Positions 18,170-27,385 of a DNA stretch of 64,000 nt are shown one piece after another. The notes under the pieces are model-generated. The model made no database searches, was not told where the DNA came from, and worked only from the letters and a program-made list of their open reading frames with translations. Both the position numbers and the translations under genes were made by a program. The DNA comes from Pseudomonas inefficax (lineage in GTDB: Bacteria > Pseudomonadota > Gammaproteobacteria > Pseudomonadales > Pseudomonadaceae): assembly GCF_900277125.1 (NCBI RefSeq), contig NZ_OPYN01000164.1, positions 62,001 to 126,000 of the forward strand. The letters run 5' to 3'. Position 1 is the stretch's first letter. Every line of letters begins with the position of its first letter.

Positions 18170-20248
18170 ATGCCTAGCCAATCCGACTTGCGCTTCACCT
18201 TCCAGCCGCTGGCTGGCCAGAGTGACTTCGAAGTGGTTTCGTTCGAACTCGACGAAATGATCAGCTCACCGTTCCAGCTGAAGCTGGAATTGATCAGTTT
18301 TGAAGACCAGGTCGACTTCGGCCAGTTGCTCGACAAACCGGTGCTGTTCACGATCTGGCGCGGTGAGCGCCCCCTGCGCTATGTGCATGGCCTGGTCAGC
18401 AGCTTCAGCCAGGGTGAGACGGGGTTCTATCGCACCCGTTACCGCGCCCTGGTCGAGCCCGTGCTGTCCCGTGCCGGCTTGCGTTCGAACTGGCGCATCT
18501 TCCAGCAGAAAACCGTACCGCAGATTCTCGAACTGATGCTCAAGCGCCAGGGTATTGCCCGTTTCGAAATCAAGAGTATGGGCGAGCACCAGGTGCGCGA
18601 GTTCTGCGTACAGGCCGGTGAAACGGACCTCGACTTCATCGCCCGCCTGGCGGGTGAAGAGGGTTTCGTCTATCGCTTCGAGCACACACCGAAACACCAC
18701 CTGCTGGTCATCACCGACCGGCTGCTGGCGCTGGGGCAGATCAGCCGAGGCGCGATCAAGGCCGACGACGAGGATGAAGGCTTCTTCGATGAAGGCGACA
18801 TCGGTCCCGACCAGGTGCTGTACCGCGCCAACAGCGGTGGTGACCAGGCCAGGCCTTGCCTGCGCCGCCTGCGTTACAGCGAGCAGGTACGCACTGCTCG
18901 ACAGGTACAGCGGGACTACACCTTCACCAACCCGCAATACCGGCAGGAACACCGCGCAAGTGACAGTGGCATCACCCATCAGTCCCGGGACTATGAGCGC
19001 TTCGACTACCCCGGCCGCTACAAGCGCGATGCGGTCGGTGTACCCTTTACCGCTACCCGCCTGACGGCCCTGCGCCATGACGCCCGTATTGCCGAAGTCG
19101 AGGGTGACGATGTACGCCTGCAACCGGGGCTGAGCTTTACCCTCATCGAGCATCCGCGCAAAGACCTCAACGCCCATTGGCGTGTAATGCGCGTGCATCA
19201 CGAGGGTAGCCAGTTCACCAGCCTGCAAGAAGAAGCGGCTGGAGCCGAACAAGGAACGCGCTACTCGCAGGAAGCCGTGCTGGTGCCCGGTCGGATCGAA
19301 TGGCGACCTGCGCCGCTGGACAAACCGCGCATCGATGGGCCGCACATGGCCACCGTCGTCGGGCCGCCCGGGGAAGAGATCTACTGCGACGAGTGGGGCC
19401 GGGTCAAGGTGAGCTTCCCCTGGGACCGGGAGAGCGAGAACAACGAGTTCAGCTCCTGCTGGGTACGCGTGTCGCAGGGCTGGGCCGGCGGCAGCTGGGG
19501 CTCGATGGCTATCCCACGCATCGGCCAGGACGTGATCATCCAGTACGTCAACGCCGACCCCGACCAGCCGATGATCACCGGGCGTACCTATTGCGGCAAC
19601 CAGCTACCGCCGTACGACCTGCCCGAACACAAGACCCGCATGACCATCAAGAGCCAGACCCACAAGGGCGATGGCTTCAACGAGCTGCGCTTCGAGGACG
19701 AACTGGGCAAGGAAGAAGTGTTCATCCATGCCCAGCGGGACCAGAACAATGTAGTCGGTAACGATGAGACCACGCGTGTGGGGCGTAATCGTGTCGAGCA
19801 GGTCGGCAATGATGAGCACTTGAATATCGGCCATGACTTCCGCCAGGAAACCGGGCGTGACCATACCCAGCTCATCGGGCAAACCTGCCGCGTGGACATC
19901 AAGCATGATCTGATCGAGAAGATAGGCAACGACCGCAGCGAGTCAACAGGGGCCAATCACCAGGCCTTTGTCGGAAAGAACGCCGAACTTGTCGTCAAAG
20001 GTGCACAAAAGGTCACGGTCGGGCAGGGCATGGAGCAACATACGACGATCTATCAGGTGCGCGCCAGTGAGCGCATCGAGTTCATGACCGCGGGCGGCAG
20101 CATTGTACTGGATGGGCAGGGCATCACCATCAATGGGCTGAAACTCGACCTGCTGGGGCAAACCAGCGCGGCTGCGTCAGGGGCTGGAGGCAGCCAGCCA
20201 CTCACGCTTGCGCCTGACGCCAGCAACAAGTGCGAGGCCAAGGCCTGA
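18170..20248 (+). CDS. vgrG: VgrG/TssI, T6SS spike protein
   Basis: A 692-residue VgrG. The N-terminal gp27-like part (LRFTFQPLAGQSDFEVVSFE, then the FYRTRYRALVEP-type block) is followed by the gp5-OB part (GPPGEEIYCDEWGRVKVSFPW, SCWVRVSQGWAGGSWGSMAIPRIGQDV) and a beta-helical tail with short repeats (VGNDETTRVGRNRVEQVGND). No large C-terminal toxin domain is present; it ends in about 25 low-complexity residues. It likely carries the downstream effector through the DUF4123 adaptor. ATG at 18170, 15 nt after the tssL stop, is the standard VgrG start. Its stop overlaps the next ATG. Confidence 0.95.
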   Translation: MPSQSDLRFTFQPLAGQSDFEVVSFELDEMISSPFQLKLELISFEDQVDFGQLLDKPVLFTIWRGERPLRYVHGLVSSFSQGETGFYRTRYRALVEPVLSRAGLRSNWRIFQQKTVPQILELMLKRQGIARFEIKSMGEHQVREFCVQAGETDLDFIARLAGEEGFVYRFEHTPKHHLLVITDRLLALGQISRGAIKADDEDEGFFDEGDIGPDQVLYRANSGGDQARPCLRRLRYSEQVRTARQVQRDYTFTNPQYRQEHRASDSGITHQSRDYERFDYPGRYKRDAVGVPFTATRLTALRHDARIAEVEGDDVRLQPGLSFTLIEHPRKDLNAHWRVMRVHHEGSQFTSLQEEAAGAEQGTRYSQEAVLVPGRIEWRPAPLDKPRIDGPHMATVVGPPGEEIYCDEWGRVKVSFPWDRESENNEFSSCWVRVSQGWAGGSWGSMAIPRIGQDVIIQYVNADPDQPMITGRTYCGNQLPPYDLPEHKTRMTIKSQTHKGDGFNELRFEDELGKEEVFIHAQRDQNNVVGNDETTRVGRNRVEQVGNDEHLNIGHDFRQETGRDHTQLIGQTCRVDIKHDLIEKIGNDRSESTGANHQAFVGKNAELVVKGAQKVTVGQGMEQHTTIYQVRASERIEFMTAGGSIVLDGQGITINGLKLDLLGQTSAAASGAGGSQPLTLAPDASNKCEAKA

Positions 20249-21171
20249 TGCGCACTGATAACCTGACCAGGCTCATCGAAAGCCACCATGGGGAGCACTT
20301 GTACTGCCATGTGCTGATAGATCCGCTTGCCACTGTTCACAATGGCGACCACGCCGTACTTGCCCCGCTGCGCAATGCCCTGGGTGAGCAGGCATTGACC
20401 CGTGTGCACCGGGCCGACCTGGCCCATGCCCCTCAACTGCATCCCGTACTGGTCTGCCTGGCTTCGCCCGGAACTGCCCCCAGTCGCTGTCTGCTGGAAC
20501 TGACTGCTCGGGCAGCGCAGAGGGCGCTGTTTCAGCAACGGCGTTACCTGTGTGGCTGGCTGTTCAGCGAGGCGTCTTCGGCCACTGTCGCATCCCATCT
20601 CACAGCCTTGTGTCGGCTACCCGATTCCAATCGGGAGTTCGGCAGCTACCCGGTCTACGAACCCGTGCGCCTGGAATTGCTTGCAGCGATGTTCGAGCGG
20701 CTCGAACAAGGCCCATGGTGGCCGATCAGTGACTGGTTGTTCCTCAGTAGCGGTGGACGGTTGGCAAGCCTGAAAGGGCAGAGCGGGCGGCGACACCCTT
20801 TGCCGGCACCTGCGCGGCGAATTCAGGATGACGTGGGGCTGATCGAACGTGTGCTGGCTACCTGGAGAGTGTTGCGGGCGGGTTCGCACCATGCCCATCA
20901 GTGTCAGATTCCAGCGTTTGCTGCGGTGCGTGCTTCGAACCATGTCGATGATGCACGCAGGTTGGGCCTGAGCGAGAGGGAGGACATCGTGGCTTTCGCT
21001 CTCCATCACCTGTGTATTCACCCCAGGCTGCATACCGTACCTGCGGTAAGCGAAATGGTCGACGCAGCAGCCAGAGGCAGGGCACCGCTTGCCGCGTTGC
21101 TTGCGCGCTACTCCGAGGCGCAATGGCGCCAACTGATCGAATGCCTGCCGAAGTCCGAGAGTCGCTTATGA
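20248..21171 (+). CDS. DUF4123 adaptor/chaperone for T6SS effector
   Basis: A 307-residue protein placed between vgrG and the effector, overlapping both (TGATG with vgrG; ATGA with the effector). The layout (LYCHVLIDPLA at the N-terminus, RRYLCGWLFSEAS in the middle, and a PVYEPVRLELLAAMF block) fits the DUF4123 effector-loading adaptor family (Tec/Tap), which delivers a cognate effector to its VgrG tip. The C-terminal half, after about residue 195, is less familiar and may give effector specificity. The family call is from pattern recognition. Confidence 0.72.
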   Translation: MRTDNLTRLIESHHGEHLYCHVLIDPLATVHNGDHAVLAPLRNALGEQALTRVHRADLAHAPQLHPVLVCLASPGTAPSRCLLELTARAAQRALFQQRRYLCGWLFSEASSATVASHLTALCRLPDSNREFGSYPVYEPVRLELLAAMFERLEQGPWWPISDWLFLSSGGRLASLKGQSGRRHPLPAPARRIQDDVGLIERVLATWRVLRAGSHHAHQCQIPAFAAVRASNHVDDARRLGLSEREDIVAFALHHLCIHPRLHTVPAVSEMVDAAARGRAPLAALLARYSEAQWRQLIECLPKSESRL

Positions 21172-24100
21172 CCATCAGCCAACGAATCGCCATTGCAGTC
21201 GCCGAAGCCGCGCTGCCGCACGACCAGTGCATGTCCTGCGAGCGCCAGGGCCTGCCGATCCTGCCGCTGCGTTGCGCCCTGGTGCCGGATACCCGCCCCG
21301 AGTGTGTCTCCACCGTCGCGGATAACCGGCATATCTCGACGAAGATGGGGTTGCGCACCTTGCGCATGGGCTACCTGTATGTGCTGCTCGACCAGCAGGT
21401 CTGGCATGCCTATGCCGTCAGCGAACAGGGTCACCTGCGCCGCTTCAACCCTTACGAGCCGCCAGACGGCCCGCCATCGCCACTGCCGGAAAAATGCGTG
21501 AACGCAGACCACGACATTCCTTCGGCCTTTCTCAACATCGATACCAGCAGGTACACCAGCGCCTGGCTGGCCTTCTCCAGCGATCCCTGGCCGGTCAGTG
21601 TGCTGAATGCGTACAAGAGCGGCGCGTCGCCGGCGCATCGCTTCGAGGGCCTGGACCTGACTCAGGCGCGCAGCAATCCCGAGTTGCTGGGCATTGCCAT
21701 GACGCCCGAGAAGCTTGGGGTCGACCAGCAGGTATTCGAGTACGCCCAGCATGGCTGCGCCCCCTTCGACAGTGCGCATGGTTTCCACAGCCGCTGGCTG
21801 CGCCGGTTCGCCCTGCGTGGCTATCTGGTCAATGCGATCAACCGGCACCAGCTGGAAAACGGCGTGCTGGCAGTGGTGCTCGACGACACCATCGGGCTGA
21901 TTCAGGAATACAACCATCAGCGGCTGAACTGGGTGGTGAAACGCCAGGTGTGGCGTGAAGACCCCATGCGCGCCTATCAGCTGCAGACCTCGCAGATCCT
22001 GCAGATCATTCGTGCCACGCACAGGGAGTGGGCGGCGCAGGAGGTGCCGTCGCTGGAACCGATGACGGGTGATGGGCCACCAGCGTTTGTTGAGCCGACA
22101 GTCGAGCGGCAGCGGTTGGTCGAGCGTGCGCAGCAGGAGAGTGACGAGCGGCTTGAACAACGCTACCACGAGCCGCAGCGGGCGGCGTTCCAGGCTGAAT
22201 ACGACCAGCAGGAGCGCGAGTTTCAGCGCTACATCGACAAGGATGCGCAGGCGTACGTTGCCTTGTTCGATACGCCCATGTTCAAGGTGGCCGAAGCGTA
22301 CGACTATGACGGTAACGATCGTGAGTCCGGGGTGGCCTACGCCAAGACCATGGCCTTGTGCCTGGGTGGTGGCGTTACCGAAGCGGTCGTCCCCCGCCTT
22401 GAGCCGCATGTTCCCGCTTCCGGCACCAGCGAACTGCTCTGGTTGAAATGGCTGCAGGACCCGGACAGCCCGCCCTACCGCGCCTTGCTGATGCGGGATC
22501 GCTCTCTGCTGGCCGGGCTGCTGCCCAGTTTCTCCGCCGCAGAAGCGATCAACTGGAACGACAGCGACAAGCTCTACGGCATGCTGAGCAAGATCATCGC
22601 CAGCGATGACGCCGGCCTGCGCATGCGCAATACCCTCAAGCAGGCCATTGCTGAAACGCAGAGCGCGCTCAATGCGGCCAGTCAGCGGCTGGCGCCCTGT
22701 CTGTCACCTGGCATTCAGAAGGCCGTGCGCCATCTGAACAGCGCCACGCAGTTTCTCTACAACGGCGTGCACCTGATCGAACTGGAAGTGAAGATGAAGC
22801 TGGGCGAGTACTACGCCTTGCAGAGCGCGCACCTTCGGGAGTTGCAGCACAAGGCCAATGCGTCGATCGCCGAGGCGCGGGACCGGATGCGCCGCAATAT
22901 CGATGACTTCGAGTTTGGCTCGATGAAGGCCATGCGCAAGGTGAGACCGATTATCCAGCACGGCTTGATGAGCCTGGCCGTGCTCGATCCACGGCTCACC
23001 AACACCATGATCAGTGTGACGGTGTGGGTCGAGGGCAAGGCTGAAGAGGTGCATGGGCGATTGTTCCAGGAAGCCAACATTGGCGTAACCCAGGCGAGCA
23101 GTGCGGCGCAGCTTGCCTTGGTGGATATCTCGGTGGCGGCGGGGACGTTGGAAGCCGATGCGCGCAAATTATTGCAGGGGATGAAGATCACGTCGCAGCA
23201 GGCGGCCCGATTGGTAAAAACCGGTTTTTCCGGGTTGCGCGGGATTGCTGGCAGCTGGGAGGTTCTGCTGGCGATAGGCGGGTTGTATTTGCAACAGGAC
23301 AGCCTGGGCAGGAATCAGGAAAAGGCGGAAACGGAGATTGGGCCCAAGGCGTATGAGGCCAAGTTGGCGTTGCAAGGATCGTACTTGGGAGTGTTGGGAG
23401 GGCATATCGAACTGGTTGGGCTCATTTTGAGATCAAGTGCTGGTCCATTGAATGTGGGGTGGGCAAAGAGTGTAGCAGCCACTGGGGGAGTCTTGATAAG
23501 GCTTGGTGCTTTGGTGAGTGCGGTTGCAGGAGTCTTTGATACGGCTCAAGCAATCAATGCGGCCAGGCGAACTGCCGCTGCGGGTGATGATGCCGCATAC
23601 CAGCGACATCTAATTTCGGCCGGTTTGTATGTTCTTGGCACTGTCGCTTTCGGATTCGCAGTACTCAATCCCTTGGTTATCGGCCCGCTGGGATTGGCGA
23701 TCGCCCTCACGCTTGCTGCTTATCAACTAAGCAAGCGCGCTCAGGAAAATGAATCAACTGATCTGGAGCGCTGGGTAAGGCGGTGCTGCTTTGGAAAAGC
23801 AGACGAAAAGCCGACCATTCATTGGAATGTTCCAGAACAAGCGGATATCGCTTTTGCCGAACTCAATGCTGCCACGCTAGGCGTTCAGGCGAAGTTGAAT
23901 TTTGAGTCGCGCTTGGCAACTAATCCCGGGCTTCCGAAAATCGGTGGCTTGACTAGCACGGAAATAATTAAGGAACTGAAATTCTTGATCGCTTTGCCTA
24001 TGTACGACGAGCGTTCTTCGGGATATCGCTGGAAGTTGATTGCGCATCGTCACGGTGACGGTAATCACCCTGACTACGTTGGCGGGGAAACTATTGCTTC

Positions 24101-24386
24101 GGGCAATTTTTTTGCGAGCTCTGAAAAATTCCTCTCGCCGTCCTCTTCATTTTCGAGCTTCGCGCCTTCACAAATACCCGACCACGACTGCAATTATTCA
24201 ATTAGCGAGAAGCGAAAACCTTATTCTACTGAACTCAGCCAGTTAGAGATTTCGGGCTCGATAGCGCTTATGGCGACTATAGGAAAACACACAATTGAGG
24301 CAGCTACGCTGTTGGTCATGTACTGGCCGGATCGGAGCCTGCCAAGTGGGTACGTTGAGGTTTGTGCCAGGGAGGTTAACGAGTGA
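21168..24386 (+). CDS. T6SS effector, MIX/VasX-type (BTH_I2691-like) probable pore-forming toxin
   Basis: A 1072-residue protein. The N-terminal region has CMSCERQGLPILPLRCALVP and then LRMGYLYVL (residues 65-73), which fits the MIX motif hRxGhhYhh of T6SS effectors and the VasX N-terminal domain. A long charged helical middle (about 310-640) contains coiled-coil-like stretches. Hydrophobic segments cluster late: around 775-797 and 815-855 (AGLYVLGTVAFGFAVLNPLV and following), the colicin-like arrangement expected of a membrane-permeabilising toxin. GC content falls clearly from about 23.4 kb onward, so the C-terminal toxin part looks recently swapped. Upstream adaptor and downstream immunity candidates overlap it by 4 nt each. 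Confidence 0.85.
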   Translation: MTISQRIAIAVAEAALPHDQCMSCERQGLPILPLRCALVPDTRPECVSTVADNRHISTKMGLRTLRMGYLYVLLDQQVWHAYAVSEQGHLRRFNPYEPPDGPPSPLPEKCVNADHDIPSAFLNIDTSRYTSAWLAFSSDPWPVSVLNAYKSGASPAHRFEGLDLTQARSNPELLGIAMTPEKLGVDQQVFEYAQHGCAPFDSAHGFHSRWLRRFALRGYLVNAINRHQLENGVLAVVLDDTIGLIQEYNHQRLNWVVKRQVWREDPMRAYQLQTSQILQIIRATHREWAAQEVPSLEPMTGDGPPAFVEPTVERQRLVERAQQESDERLEQRYHEPQRAAFQAEYDQQEREFQRYIDKDAQAYVALFDTPMFKVAEAYDYDGNDRESGVAYAKTMALCLGGGVTEAVVPRLEPHVPASGTSELLWLKWLQDPDSPPYRALLMRDRSLLAGLLPSFSAAEAINWNDSDKLYGMLSKIIASDDAGLRMRNTLKQAIAETQSALNAASQRLAPCLSPGIQKAVRHLNSATQFLYNGVHLIELEVKMKLGEYYALQSAHLRELQHKANASIAEARDRMRRNIDDFEFGSMKAMRKVRPIIQHGLMSLAVLDPRLTNTMISVTVWVEGKAEEVHGRLFQEANIGVTQASSAAQLALVDISVAAGTLEADARKLLQGMKITSQQAARLVKTGFSGLRGIAGSWEVLLAIGGLYLQQDSLGRNQEKAETEIGPKAYEAKLALQGSYLGVLGGHIELVGLILRSSAGPLNVGWAKSVAATGGVLIRLGALVSAVAGVFDTAQAINAARRTAAAGDDAAYQRHLISAGLYVLGTVAFGFAVLNPLVIGPLGLAIALTLAAYQLSKRAQENESTDLERWVRRCCFGKADEKPTIHWNVPEQADIAFAELNAATLGVQAKLNFESRLATNPGLPKIGGLTSTEIIKELKFLIALPMYDERSSGYRWKLIAHRHGDGNHPDYVGGETIASGNFFASSEKFLSPSSSFSSFAPSQIPDHDCNYSISEKRKPYSTELSQLEISGSIALMATIGKHTIEAATLLVMYWPDRSLPSGYVEVCAREVNE

Positions 24387-25183
24387 AACGTGATGGTAAA
24401 GTTTTGTGGGAGCGCGCCTTAGGCTGGAGTCATGATCTTCCCAAAGTAAATGAAGTACCAAAATGGCGGAACGTGTGGGCGAGTGTCAAGCCGGCACCCA
24501 ATTATTTCGATGATGTATATCTAGAATTACCACGGAGCAGCACCATCCTTCGAGGTGTTATATTTTTGATTGGAGTTCCGGGCTTACTATTTGTTCTAGG
24601 AATGACGCTTTACTTATACTGGATCCTTTTGCATGGCAGTTGGCCGCGCGACTGGCTTACAAATATATCAATAGCTCTTCTTCCGGTAGCATTATGGGCT
24701 TTGATTCCCTATGTCAGACTTGATCTGGTTACGCCTAGAGATGAGCCAATTCGCTTCAATCGACTTCGCCAAAAGATATATATTTATGAGTTTCGATATG
24801 ACCGCATATTCATCTTCAGCCGCAAACGCTGGGGCGTCAAACCGGTCGCCTACAACTGGGACGACGTAACCGCCGAAGTCTACCGAGTCTACGCCCCCGG
24901 CCACGGTGGCCTGATCGAAAACGTCATGCTGTCGGTCCGCAATCCGGAAACCAACGAAGTCATCGACCGCGTGTTCTTCACCTATGACCTCTACCAAGGC
25001 GAAGCCTACTGGGCCATCGCCCGGCTATTCATGCAGCAAGGCCCCGAAGCCCTGCCGAAGTTCGTGCACCCACCCCGTGACTGGAACGATGACGATGGCC
25101 TGAGCCACATGCATTGCCTGGCACCCAAGGTTAATTGGCCGGAGGACATTGACCGTGAGTCTCGTACTGCCCCACCTGAGTGA
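24383..25183 (+). CDS. DUF6708-type membrane protein, probable T6SS immunity protein 1
   Basis: A 266-residue protein with two TM segments (about residues 58-83 and 93-113) followed by a cytosolic domain with RDEPIRFNRLRQKIYIYEF, WGVKPVAYNWDDVTAEVYRV and a C-terminal APKVNWPEDID motif. The GTG start at 24383 overlaps the effector stop and has GGAGG at 24371-24375. A membrane protein fused translationally to a pore-forming effector is most simply its immunity protein. The 5' half is AT-rich and the 3' half GC-rich, and the 3' half is almost identical to that of the third paralogue. Confidence 0.7.
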   Translation: MKRDGKVLWERALGWSHDLPKVNEVPKWRNVWASVKPAPNYFDDVYLELPRSSTILRGVIFLIGVPGLLFVLGMTLYLYWILLHGSWPRDWLTNISIALLPVALWALIPYVRLDLVTPRDEPIRFNRLRQKIYIYEFRYDRIFIFSRKRWGVKPVAYNWDDVTAEVYRVYAPGHGGLIENVMLSVRNPETNEVIDRVFFTYDLYQGEAYWAIARLFMQQGPEALPKFVHPPRDWNDDDGLSHMHCLAPKVNWPEDIDRESRTAPPE

Positions 25184-25361
25184 GAGGGCCGCTGAACCCC
25201 AAGCCTAGAAGGTATAGGCTGCCCTGGGTTGCGGCAGCCTCACTCTTCCCGCATGGCCACTGCCCAGTCAGGCCCTACGGCAGGTTGTTCCCCGCTCTGC
25301 TTGCCATCATCAGCCAGGCCGCCATCGCCCTACCAATCACTGTTTCCACGGAACTGAATGC

Positions 25362-26186
25362 ATGAAAGGAAAGAGAAAGATGCTACCTTCCCGAGGGGTG
25401 GGCTGGAAGTATGATCTTCCTCCGCATGATATTGCACCCGCGCAGCGCGAGGCGTGTTTGGCATCTAATTTAAAGATCAATCGGGCTGGACGTATATTTA
25501 TCGAGTTTCCACGGTCGTCGATCAGCATGCGGGGGATATCTTTTTTCGGAGGCTTGATTATTTTAACCTACACCATGGTATTTATCGTGCCAGACATCAT
25601 CACTTCTCTCCTTGACGACTGGCAATCTGGAATTGAAATTACGGCCATAGGCATCATGATTGTAACTCTTTCAACCTGGGCCTTACTTCCACTCTTTCGT
25701 ATGGACCTACGACTTCCTCGAGATGAACCCATACGCTTCAATAGAGCACGCCAAAAAGTCTATTTTTACGAGTACAGGTTTGATCGCCTATACCCCTTCG
25801 GCAGCAAGGGTTGGGGGGTAAAACCCGTGGTCTATGACTGGGCCGACCTAACTGCCGAGGTCTACAAGGTATACGCCCCAATGGGCTACGGCGGCCCTAT
25901 TGAAAATGTGATGATATCGGTTCGTAAAACAGGCACCGAGGAAGTCATCGACCGCCTGTTCCTGTGTGATGACATAGAGCAAGGCAAGCAGTATTGGGCA
26001 CTGGCACGTTTGTATATGCAAAGTGGCTATGACGCTCTTCCTGACTGTATACGCCCTTTGCAGGGTCAGAAGGTTGGCAATGGTCTGAACCCGATGCAAT
26101 ACCTCGCCCCCAAGGTCCGATGGCCAGCGGAAATCGACCTTGAGTCTCGCAGTGCACCGACAACGGGAAGTCTTCTAAACCGCTAG
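25362..26186 (+). CDS. DUF6708-type membrane protein, probable immunity protein 2
   Basis: A 274-residue paralogue of the preceding gene: two TM segments (about 53-75 and 88-108), then LPRDEPIRFNRARQKVYFYEY and WGVKPVVYDWADLTAEVYKVYAP. It is clearly more diverged than copies 1 and 3 over its whole length, so it did not take part in the homogenisation seen between those two. It lies 178 bp after copy 1; that gap holds a small dyad (agccta/taggct at 25202-25220) but no gene. Role inferred from family and context. Confidence 0.65.
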   Translation: MKGKRKMLPSRGVGWKYDLPPHDIAPAQREACLASNLKINRAGRIFIEFPRSSISMRGISFFGGLIILTYTMVFIVPDIITSLLDDWQSGIEITAIGIMIVTLSTWALLPLFRMDLRLPRDEPIRFNRARQKVYFYEYRFDRLYPFGSKGWGVKPVVYDWADLTAEVYKVYAPMGYGGPIENVMISVRKTGTEEVIDRLFLCDDIEQGKQYWALARLYMQSGYDALPDCIRPLQGQKVGNGLNPMQYLAPKVRWPAEIDLESRSAPTTGSLLNR

Positions 26187-26286
26187 CGCGGGATGTTGAA
26201 GGCTCAGCAAGCACCCTGGCTGCAAACCAGACAATGCGTTGGATTGTTTGCGATCAAACCGCCCTCACGGGAACACCGCACCCTTC

Positions 26287-26345
26287 GCCGTAGCTGCAGT
26301 ACTTGTGCGAGCGGCTACGCCCGCGAACACCGGCGAAGCCGCGAA
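26287..26345. repeat. Degenerate REP element
   Basis: The gap between immunity paralogues 2 and 3 (26187-26415) contains a worn copy of the REP core: 'gtgcgagcggctacgcccgcgaacaccggcgaagccgcg' split by substitutions. Its presence suggests the third copy arrived with its own flanking sequence. No gene is seen in this gap. Confidence 0.5.
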
Positions 26346-26415
26346 ACTTCTGTTAGGTGTTGGCCAGAGGCGACTACCAGATGCATATCGAAATTAGGAT
26401 TAGGGAAACTAACGA

Positions 26416-27219
26416 ATGAAAGCCAAGTCCAGAGTTATTTGCGAGCGGGCTTTGTACTGGAGTCACGATCTGCCGGACGTCAACTCGGATGCAGTCCCGC
26501 GATTAAGTTTTGAGGATATAGACCCCTCACCAAATTTTTGTGATTCGGTGTACCTCGAACTTCCTCGATCCACTGTCAGTTTACGTGGTATCACAGTGCT
26601 GATAGGGGGACCTATCTTGGTTTTTTCTGTGGGTGCATTAATCTACATGCACTGGAGGTTTTTTGGTATCTACTGGTCGAATAATTGGGGCACTGACATC
26701 CTCTCATCGTTAGCGATTTTGATCGGCATGTGGGCTACTGCGACATATGTAAAGATGGACCTGCTGCTCCCACGAGACGAACCAATCCGCTTCAATCGCC
26801 TACGACGCAAAATCTATCTCTATCAATTCAGATTCCACTACATCTATCTGTTCAGCCGCAAACACTGGGGCGTCAAACCGATCGCCTACAACTGGGACGA
26901 CGTAACCGCCGAAGTCTACCGAGTCTACGCCCCCGGCCACGGGGGCCTGATCGAGAACGTCATGCTGTCGGTACGCAACCCGGAAACCAACGAAGTCATC
27001 GACCGCGTGTTCTTCACCCACAACCTCTACCAAGGCGAAGCCTACTGGGCCATCGCCCGGCTATTCATGCAGCAAGGCCCCGAAGCCCTGCCGAAGTTCG
27101 TGCACCCACCCCGTGACTGGAACGATGACGATGGCCTGAGCCACATGCATTGCCTGGCACCCAAGGTTCATTGGCCGGAGGATATTGACCGTGAGTCCCG
27201 TACTGCCCCAACTGAATAA
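26416..27219 (+). CDS. DUF6708-type membrane protein, probable immunity protein 3
   Basis: A 267-residue paralogue with two TM segments (about 59-84 and 94-114). From about residue 143 to the end it is nearly identical to copy 1 at both protein and DNA level (26846-27219 against 24810-25183), while the TM halves differ strongly. If the toxin-contact surface is in the variable membrane half, the copies could protect against different effector variants. Last gene of the cassette; followed by a REP pair. Confidence 0.65.
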   Translation: MKAKSRVICERALYWSHDLPDVNSDAVPRLSFEDIDPSPNFCDSVYLELPRSTVSLRGITVLIGGPILVFSVGALIYMHWRFFGIYWSNNWGTDILSSLAILIGMWATATYVKMDLLLPRDEPIRFNRLRRKIYLYQFRFHYIYLFSRKHWGVKPIAYNWDDVTAEVYRVYAPGHGGLIENVMLSVRNPETNEVIDRVFFTHNLYQGEAYWAIARLFMQQGPEALPKFVHPPRDWNDDDGLSHMHCLAPKVHWPEDIDRESRTAPTE

Positions 27220-27284
27220 GAGGGCCGATGCCCCGGAGGCCTAGACGGTAAGGATCACCATACCTTTCAAGGCAGCCGCAGTAC

Positions 27285-27371
27285 CTGTGGGAGCGGGCAT
27301 GCCCGCGAACACCGGCGTAGCCGGTGCCAGCCACCGCGTTGGATTCTTCGCGGGCACGCCAGCTCCCACAG
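27285..27371. repeat. REP pair (87 bp)
   Basis: Outer arms ctgtgggagcgg and gctcccacag flank the core 'cgcgaacaccggcgtagccggtgcca'. It sits between the T6SS cassette and the convergent permease gene and can fold into a long hairpin. Confidence 0.85.
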
Positions 27372-27385
27372 TTTGGTTCAATGCC

